Assembly (NCBI RefSeq): GCF_023078275.1
Contig: NC_062973.1
Span: 4,928,926 to 4,992,925 of the forward strand
DNA length: 64,000 nucleotides
Origin: Leguminivora glycinivorella
Lineage: Eukaryota > Arthropoda > Insecta > Lepidoptera > Tortricidae
Direction: 5' to 3'
A program made the position numbers and the translations under genes. Shown here piece by piece: positions 46,250-56,681 of this stretch. Under the pieces are notes generated by a model that saw nothing but the letters and a program-made list of their open reading frames with translations, made no database searches and had not been told where the DNA came from. Numbering within the stretch: the stretch's first letter is position 1; the number at the start of each line of letters is the position of its first letter.

Positions 46250-46285
46250 CACTGATAATATTATATATTAACGCAGCCTTTTATA
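46250..46285 (-). promoter_or_regulatory. Core promoter of protease gene 3 (TATA box and initiator)
   Basis: On the minus strand TATAAAAGGC (46276-46285) is followed about 28 bases later by TATCAGTG, a good match to the insect TCAGT initiator. This predicts a start near 46254 and a 5' UTR of about 57 bases. It is a stronger TATA match than those of genes 1 and 2. Confidence 0.6.
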
Positions 46286-46605
46286 CATAAAATACCAATT
46301 GCATTGTTATTTTGTGTTTATAGTATTTTCATATCTAAACATTTTTGAGATTGCTTAAATAAGTTTCATTTATTATATTCATTTTATCGGATTTTATGAA
46401 GAAAATAAACCATGAAATACTTACAGTAAATATTTTACTTGTATTTTACGATTAACATTTTTGAGATTTCGTAAATATTATTAACGTACCTACGTAAACT
46501 ATACTGCGCAGATTTTTTTACTATTACACGTAAGTATACATTTTGCTTTAGAATAAGTTCATCATTAATGTAGTGTACTTAATCAGAGTGCTAATTTACT
46601 TCTTA

Positions 46606-46800
46606 CAGTGTATTCTTGAAAATTTTAAAACCTTCATCCTAATATTTTCGGTTGTATGCTCCCTTGTGATTTGGGACATAGTTCTTGATAATGTTTCCAG
46701 CAACTTCTACGTCGTTATATGGTTTGTCATAAGTCATAAGCAGCCAGGAACGTGTTTCTACCAAAGCAGATCGTTGTCAGGACAATCGGAATCAACTTGG
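46606..46800 (-). pseudogene. Decayed exon 1 of a fourth papain-family protease
   Basis: Read on the minus strand, this stretch follows exon 1 of gene 3 from the signal peptide (IVLTTIC against IVLATIC) through DKPYN-V (EKPYYEL), NIIKNYV-NHKGAYNRKY (NLFKDFI-EHDKVYDQREY) to FKIFKNTL (LEIFKKTL). It has in-frame stops and indels and the rest of the exon is missing. It lies about 400 bases upstream of gene 3 in the same orientation, as expected for an older, dying member of the array. I aligned it by eye only. Confidence 0.7.
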
Positions 46801-46888
46801 TGTTGTAGATTTATAAACCTAAACCTACCAGAACGGGACAGTCAGCATCAATAGTAGCAACGCACCAAGAGTATCTGACATATTGTGG

Positions 46889-47043
46889 CCTGTTTCACCA
46901 ATAGTGATTATTGTCGCCAGAAGGTCGTTCATTGTCGGTTCAACAAATATATATGTCGCTTAGTAAAATATGATACTTATCAAACCAAAAATAGGCACAG
47001 AATTGTCAGTGTCAATTATGAATGTCACTGTGGTGAAATAGGG
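46889..47043. mobile_element. Possible MITE with CCTGTTTCACCA ends
   Basis: CCTGTTTCACCA at the left and TGGTGAAATAGGG at the right form short inverted ends. No coding capacity. Confidence 0.4.
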
Positions 47044-47439
47044 GACTGAATAACTTTTCTATTTATGAATTTGAAAAGTTTGGTATTAGAATCATAGTCT
47101 AATGAAATTACTTTATTATTTTATTGTAAGGGACTTCACTAGCCTATGTTCCCATCCCTACGCTTCCAAGATGGCGTCGGAGAGCGTGGCATCGCACTTA
47201 TCGATTGCCAATTTGTCATTGATCTTGAGATTTGCTCTTGTATTTTACGTTTCCGTTCAATAAACTATATAATAGTGATCTGGCAGGCAATTGCCCTGCT
47301 GGTGTTTTTACTCTAACACTATAAACACACATCTCTGTAATTCCAGCAGAGACAGAATGATAGCCACTTTTATAGCGTTGTTTGATGCTGACTGTACCAG
47401 TAGGCCAACTGATATTGTATGCTCTTTGTTATGTCGAAA

Positions 47440-47630
47440 ATGATACCGTAGAGTTTCGTATCTTCGCCTGGGTTTTGACACATTTTCTAAAAAATCACCC
47501 AAGTTTGGAGACATTTTGGTCCGTTCTGGCAAAAAAACTCCATTTAGTACTCTGAACCTTCAGTATAGTCCCCAAAAGGTTCGAATTTCATTGGTTAACT
47601 TGGTAATAAACGGGAAGCTGTTAGGCGAAG
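47440..47630. repeat. Diverged third copy of the protease-array spacer
   Basis: GGGTTTTGACACATTTTCTAAAAAATCA, then TTTTGGTCCGTTCTGGCAAAAAAACTCCATTTAGTAC, then AAAGGTTCGAATTTCATTGGTTAA-CTTGGTAATAAACG, match in order 10620-10930 of copy A and its copy B partner. The Harbinger-type MITE present there is missing here, so this is the older empty state. It lies upstream of gene 3, as the spacers lie upstream of genes 1 and 2. Confidence 0.75.
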
Positions 47631-47773
47631 ATTGGGTACTTTTCCCTAACTTCGCCTATGGCATGTTTTACCGCTTAGAATAAACTTTTTTGTGACTCAA
47701 ACACCTTAAGTCGTATATCCTTAGAGTGGGATAAAATAATATGAACTTTAATCACTCGAAATTAAGTTCATTG

Positions 47774-48158
47774 AAATGAAATGAAATGAAATGAAATGAA
47801 ATATTTATTTTCCAAGTAGGCATATTACAATGCGCTTAAGAACGTCAAATAAAGCTACGCCGGCTCTAACCCTACGCCTCAGCCTCGAGAAGATTTCAGT
47901 CCCCCCTCAGTTGGAGGGGGGTATCCACTATGGGACCGGCAAGAAACTCGGCGGGCCACTTCTTTTCAAAACATTACATCTTATAATTAACATGCAAAAA
48001 CGAGATACAATTTAATCAGCAAAAGTATTCATAAAAAAAAGAAATATTAAATTAACAGACTAGGTACCTACTCTATGGAAATTCATTTCAATAAATTATA
48101 CAAAGCTACTATGATAAATAAGAGATTTTAGAGATGTATAGTCTCTAAGTGTTAAAGT
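47774..48158 (-). mobile_element. CR1/Jockey-like LINE 3' end fragment
   Basis: Reverse complement of the 9094-9763 family, with tail (ATTTC)n at the left and one copy of the AGAGA...TCTCT stem-loop near 48130. 5' truncated, no coding sequence. Confidence 0.75.
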
Positions 48159-48343
48159 CACAGACCAACCCCTATAGACATCTATTACAAGACGACTCGC
48201 GGTCGCCAGCCTTCCTAGTATTTGCACTGATATAAGCGCGGGCGCTCGCCGTGCCCGATCAGTATCGACCAAGTAACAGACCCGAAAGCAGCGCGTGTTT
48301 TTCGCACAAAAAAATTGGAAAAGGGTATTTTGATGCCTTAAAG

Positions 48344-48427
48344 ATGTCCACCTGTAGTGTGAAATGGTGTGGAAAGGTAACAAGAAGCTCAAATTTAAAA
48401 ACAGACGGCATTACATTCCACAAATAA
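48344..48427 (+). pseudogene. THAP-domain first exon relic
   Basis: ATG followed by MSTCSVKWCGKVTRSS...GITFHK, the start of a THAP (C2CH) DNA-binding domain. At the position where the second THAP exon (55201) has a GTAAGT donor, this one has ATAAGT and runs into a stop, so the splice site appears mutated. No second exon is found downstream. THAP domains occur in P-like and some Harbinger-related transposons as well as host regulators. Confidence 0.55.
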
Positions 48428-48429
48428 GT

Positions 48430-49963
48430 CATATTTATAATTTATTCAGAGCCGGCATAGGTCAACTTACATTGGCCACTTACGCCTCAGTAGAGGGACA
48501 GTCATACTTCTGTCCCTTTTCATCTGGCGCGACTGCCCGCCGTCCTTGAAACGGCCAATCACAGCGCGCTTAACACATTCCCCGCCCGCTCCTCGCACCC
48601 CAAACGCTGGTGACTCGTATCGCGAACCAAATATACAAGACTGCCACTCTATAGGAGGTTCTCTGTGGTTAAAGTACATCAAAAAAAAAGAAAAAATATA
48701 CATGATGAAAACAAAAAAAACGAACTGATACAAATAAAAGATAACTAAAATAACTTAAGAAAATAACATTTTGAAAATAATGGGCAGTAAGCGAAGTTCG
48801 GCGTCGATCTGACGTTATTTCATACATTTTCTGTGAAGATGCTAGGGTTGCCAAAAATTAACCAACTAAAGGGGAGTAATGGTTTTAAAGTAAAAAATGT
48901 TGATTATTTCAAAAACTTATCTCTTTCCGCTTATTATTATCATTTTTATAATTGAGATCAAATCTACCTTTGGTTTTCATATCAAAAATAGGTAATATTA
49001 TTCAACGAATTAACGTGTCACGACGAATTTGACAACCCCAAGGGTAGGCGAAATTTGGCAACAAGATGGACGAAAACTACCTTCATTAAAGTTTTATTCC
49101 ATTGTAAATTCTATACGTAAGCTAGTCATTAAAGTAATAGTTCCATATGAAAGAGAAACAGTTATAGCACATAATAATGTGAAAAATTTAACATTACACT
49201 GCTCTATATCACTTTATAAAGTCAAAGTTAAAACACCGACTTAAAAAAACGTGTGGTTGGTGTCGGACAAAAACCTAACTGCAGCAGGTTGTTCGGAGAA
49301 TCTTGCCACCCACAAAAAATACTTTGTATTTAGCAGTTTTCTGTAAGGCTTGGACTGTAAATATTTAATTTATGGCAACTTATGTCTAAATCGGCGATGT
49401 TAGGTAGCGCAGGCGAAGATACGAAGCTTTACGGTAGTTGAAATACACCTCCTTTTCCTTGTATATTTCCACGGACATTTTATGTCACAACATGTTTGAA
49501 ATTGTGTTAACACATTTTGTTTAATTGCCTCAATACCTATTACCTACCTACTATAAAATTCATAAAAAATATTTAGTAAAAAAGAGACCTTGAAATACCT
49601 ACGTCGTCGGTTTAAGTAGTTCCACGTGTATTTTATTACTCGAAATTTTCAGCACTGTTAAGGTAAGTATATTAGTTATCTTTAATTCTTTACATTGAAT
49701 GTTATACGGAATTAGGTTAGGTTTAAAGATATTTATTCTCATAAAGACATACAAGTCACTTACATGAGAACAGAATTTCAAATTAAAAATAATCTTATTT
49801 ACGGTAGCATACTAGTGGTTTAAAATATGTTGCGATAATTTTGTTTTAAATGTGTTGAATGTGTTGATGACTCTTAAATCAGACGGTAACTTATTATAAA
49901 TTTGTGCACCTACTGTCACATAGGCACATTACAATTAAATAGAGTCAGCTTTGGATATATATA
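48430..49963. other. No gene seen
   Basis: Mostly AT-rich intergenic sequence. About 48530-48660 is GC-richer (CCCCGCCCGCTCCTCGCACCC) with no supported frame or element ends. Confidence 0.5.
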
Positions 49964-52900
49964 TGACGGGGATAGGTCAGGATTGGCACCATTTTCAGAC
50001 ATCAGGGCGTTGCTGGGTCATCGAGGATTGAGACGACGACGATAGTAATCAACGATTTATTTTACACACTTTCAATTTTACAATAACTGATAGGTAAACA
50101 ATTTGATTTAGAACAATTATAGCGTGGACAGTTCAGAGGTAGCTCTAAGACTTCTTGTCTCTAGCGTGCTCCGCCAGAGAGTGCTGGGTCTCAGGTATCC
50201 CGGCTCCGTCCTAGCGCACGAAGTGGGGACAACTCGTTAGGTGGACAACTGGTTGTTCGTGACGTCAGCTGTCCAGCTGCAACTCTTCGCGCGCTTCGCT
50301 ACAATTGACTATCCGTGCCAATATCCGGTCTGTCTCCGACACGGCCTTCCTGCGCTTACACACGTCCTCGTGTGTTTTACTCTGCAACAATAATAGACAC
50401 GCAAAGTACACCGTTCGGTCACTCCTGACGAAATCTCAAAGAAACTCAGTAATTCAAGATGATTTTATCAACGTTAACAACTTAATCAAACTTTGGAATA
50501 GCATTCTGTACTACGAGTACGCAATGCCAAAACAACCAAGTTCCAATTAATTATTTATTCTTCCCAATAAAATCTTCAAAATATTAAATTTGATAAAATG
50601 GATAGCATTATATACACACTATACGCAATGCCAAAACAACCAAGTACCCATTTAGTTACTTTTCACAATAAAATCTTCAAAACATTAAATTTCATAAAAT
50701 TCAAACAAGTATCTCATTCGCGGCCTATTGGTTATACCATAACCACACTATCGCGCATCCCCACGGGATCGCTGAGTCAACCCTGTGACTCCACGGTCTC
50801 TGCAAGACCTGACCTCCGCCAGAGCTCCCCGCGCATCGCGTACCCACGGACTGCACACAGCAGATGCCGATTTCTAACGGGCTACGACTACGGTGAAGCC
50901 TCTGGTACGGTCTGACCAGACGAACTGAGATCCTCATTCTCCATATTGCACTCGCTATCTTAATTTACATCAAATGGTACGTGGTTATCAGGCATTTTCC
51001 TCAATCTATCGTGAGCCCAATAAATTTTAACCTATTTGTTTGCTGACACAGAACTACCTAAAATTCACTGCTCGCAAAGCAACGACTATAGTCCGCAATT
51101 TAAAATTGTAAGAACAAAAAAACAAACTTTCACTACTACTTTATAAAGAAAATAATTAAAAAATCATTACCAAAAAGTCGTCTTTACCAATTTATCTTTT
51201 GTTTTATCATTTTAATTAAGGACAAAAAAACCTTTTCAAAATTGTATGTAGGTACCAAAAAAAGTCAACAATAGTCGAATGAAACTCAACGTGTTGATCT
51301 CGCCGATAAAAATGTCACTAAATCAGAATCAAAGTAATGAGTTACAGTGCTCTAACAGTTGCATCCATCCAGCAACTTGACACATGTCATACAGCTGATA
51401 CACAACAACATATGAACCACCTCTATCCGGTGTTCATCACATCAATATGGACTACCTCCAACCGGTATCCATAACATCGACCGATTATACCACCAAATCA
51501 AACGCACGCCGTCCACAGTCGTGGCCGAACAGAAACTGAAGACTAGATCAGACTTTACGAAAGATTGTAATGGTGTATTTAGTCTGAGCCAAAGAAACCC
51601 ATAACAATATGGTACAAAATAAAAATTACGTTAACCGTGAAAACTACGAGTTTCATTCTTCGATTGCAAACTAATTTTTACCAAAAAAATGAATTTACGT
51701 TAGCTTTTTCATTCTGTTTAGAACCCTCAATCTAAACAGAACAAATATCTCAAAATAATCCCAATGAAATGGAAGTTGCTCACCAGCTTAAAGTATCAGT
51801 GTCCAAGGTCGTATTCTCATTCGTCGCTACGACGCACACGTCGAAGCCAAAGATGAAGACCTCGCGAAGATCAGTTCAGGCACGAAGGCGCCAGGCTACA
51901 GTGGTCGCTGTTGCAGACTACACTACGCGGATTACCATTGTTGTCCGGTCACTGAAATCATCATTTTCACAGTATCAGTTTCATCGTTTAGTAAAAACTT
52001 AAAGGGAAACAAGTAAACAACGACTGGCATTGTCTTAGATGTGAGATTTAACAATTATTATTTTATGAACTTTCCCTGATATTAAATTAAAAACTTGAAA
52101 TAAAAAAAAACAAGTAGGAACACGTGTTTGTAAGTATTTGTCTTTAAATTTTTACTAAATAAAACGAGTTTGGTTAGATTTCTTAGCCATGACACTGAAC
52201 AAAATTCAATAAAAAACAACGAAACCTGTCCTTTTTCATTCTCCAGATCAGGAAATGCAGTGCTGTGCATTGTCTGTGGTACTCGCGTGATGGTACACGC
52301 GACTTTTAGATACTACACGTTGTGTAGACTTGACTGTAGCACACTGCAACATACAATTTCATATGCGTAGTTTCTGTTTTCACACAATGAACAATTAGGG
52401 GTATTACTGGTAATAACTTGTCGAATTTCATAAACTACGAAACACTACAGAATACGGATCTTGGAAACTAACAAAATCAGAACAAGATTCTCTATTTTAA
52501 GAGTAAAAGACACTAAATAATTTTAGCACAAACAATAATTACGATTTTCGAAATTTTATAATGACTACGTTTCAAATAATTCTCGTCAAGTGTAGGTATT
52601 CTCAAACTTTCCACAAATAGGATCCACAATTTGCCAAATAACATTATGAAATGAACTCACCTGCATTCAAGGTTAGACACGTGACCTTACTACCACGTTT
52701 CTAGGTTAGGAATTAGCTCGCAATAAACGGCTCCTGGAACTGCTCCCACCTTAAGCCAGGGTAAACGACACAGTATAAGGACGACTCAGTAGTTCTCCGG
52801 CAGGGACGACGGCATTTTTCTGGATGTCTAGGGATTCTGAAGAATGTTATTTCCGGATTTTTAGAATTTTTCTACATGCACCCATAAACACTACAGTAAC

Positions 52901-53876
52901 GAAATGTCCTCGGCACTGACGTCATTTTCACACACACTTTAACACAGCGCGCAAACGCGACCGCAACTGTCCAACTCAATATTTCCCAGTTTTGCATGTA
53001 CTCGCTGCGAGCGAGGGTAGTTTTTCGACGCACTGCGCGGCGTGATGTTTGCTGTTATACTGCGTAAACGATTTGCGAAAGCTCTACGTGGCTGCTCCTT
53101 TTAAGTTTTAACACGTTGACACATTTTTTTTAGCGGGTACTTCCTCTTTTTTTCACGGTTATGAAAACGAGTATGACCGTTTCCATTCTTATCACTCATA
53201 AACAATATTTTCCTTGATGGCTTCATAGTCACTGCAACTTTCGGATGGCGACAACTAGCTGGCCGCCCTCCAATGGTGCTTTGGCCATACACAAGTCGGC
53301 GGTAGCACACCATGTCATGGCGTTGGTTTCTTGTTTGTCGGGTTCCAAGTCCGGAAAGGTCACCCGTGGATTGTAGGTTGGTATTGACGAACTTTTCAGT
53401 GTCTCGACAAGCGCGCGCATTTGTTGATTTTGCGCTTCGAGAAATTGCCGCCATATTTCATCACTTCCGGTGCAATTATTTTGCGTCTCTTTGCCTCGAT
53501 GTGATCCCACCTTCTGATGACGGGGATAGGTCAGGATTGGCACCATTTTCAGACATCAGGGCGTTGGGTCATCGAGGATTGAGACGACGACGATAGTAAT
53601 CAACGATTTATTTTACACACTTTCAATTTTACAATAACTGATAGGTAAACAACTATAGCGTGGACAGTTCCGAGGTAGCTCTAAGACTTCTTGTCTCTAG
53701 CGTGGTCCGCCAGAGAGTGCTGGGTCTCAGGTATCCCGGCTCCGTCCTAGCGCACGAAGTGGGGACAACTCGTTAGGTGGACAACTGGTTGTTCGTGACG
53801 TCAGCTGTCCAGTGCAACTCTTCGCGCGCTTTGCTACAATTGACTATCCGTGCCAATATCCGGTCTGTCTCCGACA
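49964..53876 (-). mobile_element. Non-autonomous LTR retrotransposon
   Basis: Direct repeats 49964-50341 (378 bases) and 53518-53876 (359 bases) both start TGACGGGGATAGG and end GTCTCCGACA, with TATA on both outer sides (49960-49963, 53877-53880). The LTRs differ by a 3-base indel and one of about 16 bases. The only retroelement coding I see is a gag-like start on the minus strand next to the right LTR, so the element is oriented minus. The interior (50342-53228) lacks protease, reverse transcriptase and integrase. It contains a diverged tandem repeat at about 50515-50700 (unit starting ACGCAATGCCAAAACAACC). It is an internally replaced, immobile or trans-mobilised derivative. Confidence 0.85.
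53229..53546 (-). pseudogene. gag-like N-terminal fragment of the LTR element
   Basis: About 100 codons from just inside the right LTR: DEIWRQFLEAQNQQMRALVE, then FPDLEPDKQETNAMTWCATA and PLEGGQLVVAIRKL. The pattern resembles the N-terminal part of Ty3/gypsy-type Gag proteins. It is cut off after the VAI-LV segment. The first codons of the open frame lie in the LTR and may not be translated. Confidence 0.55.
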
Positions 53877-54040
53877 TATACATATATATCAACACAACAT
53901 TATACTTAAACTTAAATTTCACCACTCCCTTTCTTGCCGTGGGTGTCGTAAAAGTTGACTGTGGGATATGGGTTAAATTGTGGCGTAGGCGAGAGGCTAC
54001 CAACCTGTCTCTGCAATGTCACAATTTTGTTTTTCCGTTA

Positions 54041-54708
54041 GGCCCTGGTTTCTCTGACCACCCGCCGCCGGCGGCCGGCGACCGACGCGGGTCCGCGACT
54101 GACGATATGACGACGTTCGAATGTGTTGTTCCGAAATGTTTGAGGGTGGTTTCTCTGAAACGTCGCCGGCAGCGGGTAGGTCGACGGGCGAAGGCCACAC
54201 GTCGCACGCGACGGTCTGTATTCGTTTTGTATAATAGCAACGGACGGCGGGTGGCGTCTTGATATGGAAAATGACTGATTGCACTAAAGATAATGATGAA
54301 TTGTACTTTTGTGAAATGTTTTCGAGATAATCGAATATACGATGTAAAATTTTCTTTACTGCACTGCAAGTGTTTGAGCACCAAGTTAAAAAATTGCACT
54401 TTCTTTTTACCGGTTTTATACAAATATCGTTTGACTGTCTCTTTTTTGGATAAAATCAATAGGTACCTATTTCATGAACATCTTCTTCCTCTAAGAGTTA
54501 CAATGTAAGTATTTTTGCATTCGTTTTGCTCAGAGCACAACAAAACAGTTCAAAAAGCAGTCTACCAGAGCTTCTGAGTTCCGTCGCCGGCGACGGGTGA
54601 CCGAGGGTCAGAAAACCCACGCACCCGCGACCGACAGCGTGTGGCACAGCGGGCGTTGCACATCCAGACGCCGCCGGTCGCGTGTGATGGGCCAGAGAAA
54701 CCAGGGCC
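54041..54708. mobile_element. Harbinger-type element with TTA target duplication
   Basis: Perfect inverted ends GGCCCTGGTTTCTCTG at 54041-54056 and 54693-54708, flanked by TTA (54038-54040 and 54709-54711). GC-rich near both ends, AT-rich in the middle. The plus-strand frame from 54296 begins MNCTFVKCF...DVKF, which weakly recalls a THAP start; otherwise non-coding. TWA target sites are typical of PIF/Harbinger elements. Confidence 0.75.
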
Positions 54709-55200
54709 TTATTCGCCAAGAGTGGCACTGAAACTTGAGGAGTTTCATGTTCTCTGTCTACCCCTTTATGGGATACAGGCGTGATTGTATGTTGTTATTT
54801 AATCGTTTAACATATTTTAATGAAACTTGGAATGGTCAGCATCAAGAATTTTATATATATCTCTGGATAGTGCGTGCCGACCAATGAGTTGAAGCCAGGT
54901 TCATTCACCTTTACTCCTATGTTCTATCTCATTCCAACACTGTGATGTATTGCCAGATAAGTTAATAAAAAAAACGTATAAAACATTCTTCAATCAAATT
55001 GACTTACTTTTCTTTGTATTATACAAAAAAAAACTCAATCAAAAACCTTATTTCTCCGGTATTTACCTCCTGCGTACTATGGGAACACTAATAATAAAAA
55101 AATATGCCCGATATGTCAGAATTGTCAAAATTCATTCACCGATTCAGAGATTTATTTTGCAAAATAAACGTTTTTCGACGATTTACTTAAGTTCTGAGCT

Positions 55201-55780
55201 ATGTATTGCATAGTGAACCATTGTGGAAGTAACTGGAAACCGAAATCCGACGTAAAATTTCACAAGTAAGTACTTATTTTACCAAAATGTTCATAAACCT
55301 CACTGGCAATAAATTTTCTTCTATTTTGCTTGTAATCTTGGTTAGTTCTTATCATTATATTGGTTTCATTGTCTCAAATTATATCAAAATTCCCACGAAT
55401 AGGTTTAGAACGATAAATATGACCTTTAAAGAAAAATAATGCTATGTGTGGTTTTACGACTAGGGTGACCAATCTTTTTTCTTGCATGGTATTTACTCTT
55501 ATTGAATGGAGCTAAATCTATCAACTTGGTACGGTTTCTATGTTCATAGTTCATATCACAGTATAATAATACCAACTTTATATAATTTATGTCTTTACAA
55601 TTAACATGAATAATATTAAACTTTTCAGTGTTCCAAAAGATGAAGGAAGGAGGCAGCATTGGCTGTTGACTGTCGATTGTACCGATAAAAGGAAATGTTT
55701 CAGAGCGTTCGACAATTTGCAGATTTGCACTTTAAGCCTGATAGTAAGGCGGCGGAATTGAAAAAAGTCGTCTAGTTTTG
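55201..55780 (+). pseudogene. THAP-domain gene start, two exons, damaged
   Basis: Exon 1 (55201-55265) encodes MYCIVNHCGSNWKPKSDVKF and ends at a GTAAGT donor. Exon 2 begins at 55629 after TTTTCAG and reads VPKDEGRRRQHWLLT...DNLQICT, fitting the THAP order C-x4-C, P, W, C. A frameshift just after IC breaks the final His-Phe and the rest (FKPDSKAAELKK in another frame). The next feature is the 7.1-kb transposon at 55781, so it is either an old transposon gene or a host THAP gene interrupted by that insertion. Confidence 0.55.
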
Positions 55781-56277
55781 AAGTTGATGTGACTGGAGAG
55801 TATACTGCTGACAAGTGGTATCGATGTGATCGGTAGACTTTACTGAGTACGAAATAAAGACTTGTCACTTCCTCAGACTGTGGGGGGGTTAACTATGACG
55901 TCACAAAGACCGCGATCAAGGGTTTTAATTTTTTATGAATTTTTCTACAATCGCTTATCCAATTTTTAAAAATGAGGTGTCATTTGGAAGCTTAATAAAT
56001 GCTTATTAAAACGTGTTATACTCTAAAAGAATAATTTTATTAGTTTTTTTTTTTAACAATAAACCAGAAAAAAATTTTTTTCTTTTTTTTTCCACCCAGA
56101 AATGGCAGTAAAAACGGCCACTTATGTAAAAAATATGTTGTATAAATCATTTAGCTACATTAATAAGCTATCCGCTACTTCTTAAATTTTCTTGATCGGA
56201 TAATAAATAAGCAAACTACATAGATATAACCGCAGGCGCGTCGCATCGCACGGCGCGCTCGTTTTATTGCAGGCGCG
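55781..56277 (+). repeat. Left terminal inverted repeat of the 7.1-kb transposon
   Basis: Pairs with 62399-62901. Identity is high except at the inner GC-rich 50 bases, where the two sides differ (GTCGCATCGCACGGCGCG against a longer variant). Confidence 0.85.
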
Positions 56278-56681
56278 TTTGAGAGCCTTGTACTATTTGT
56301 TAATGACGAGAATATAAAATTGTTTCCATATAGTCAACATTATATATCATTACAAAAATGATAGAATTTTCAATAGAACATTATTTTTATTAGGCATTTG
56401 TCACATTTATAAACAATAATAACACAATCTCTTCATCTACATAGGTAATTACAAAAGAAAAATAACAAGCAGAAATGTTTGCAAGTGATGCCATTAATTT
56501 TAACAGTGAAGTAATGACTACTAACTTAAGACATGACTTCTTTAAGCACAGTACTTTAAGTGAGACTTGAACTCACAGTCTCTGTATCATTCACCAGTCA
56601 CCCACAGTGCTCTGTCGATCAAGTCATTTATGCATATATGGCTATTATTATACAATTTTATAGTATAAAAAGAATGCTTAA

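Noticed and set aside
47127..47290. Possible solo LTR (TGTAAGGGACTTC...)
   Set aside because: No second copy, target duplication or clear 3' boundary in the window.
53997..54459. Arg-rich frames on both strands
   Set aside because: They arise from the GC-rich ends of the Harbinger-type element at 54041-54708.
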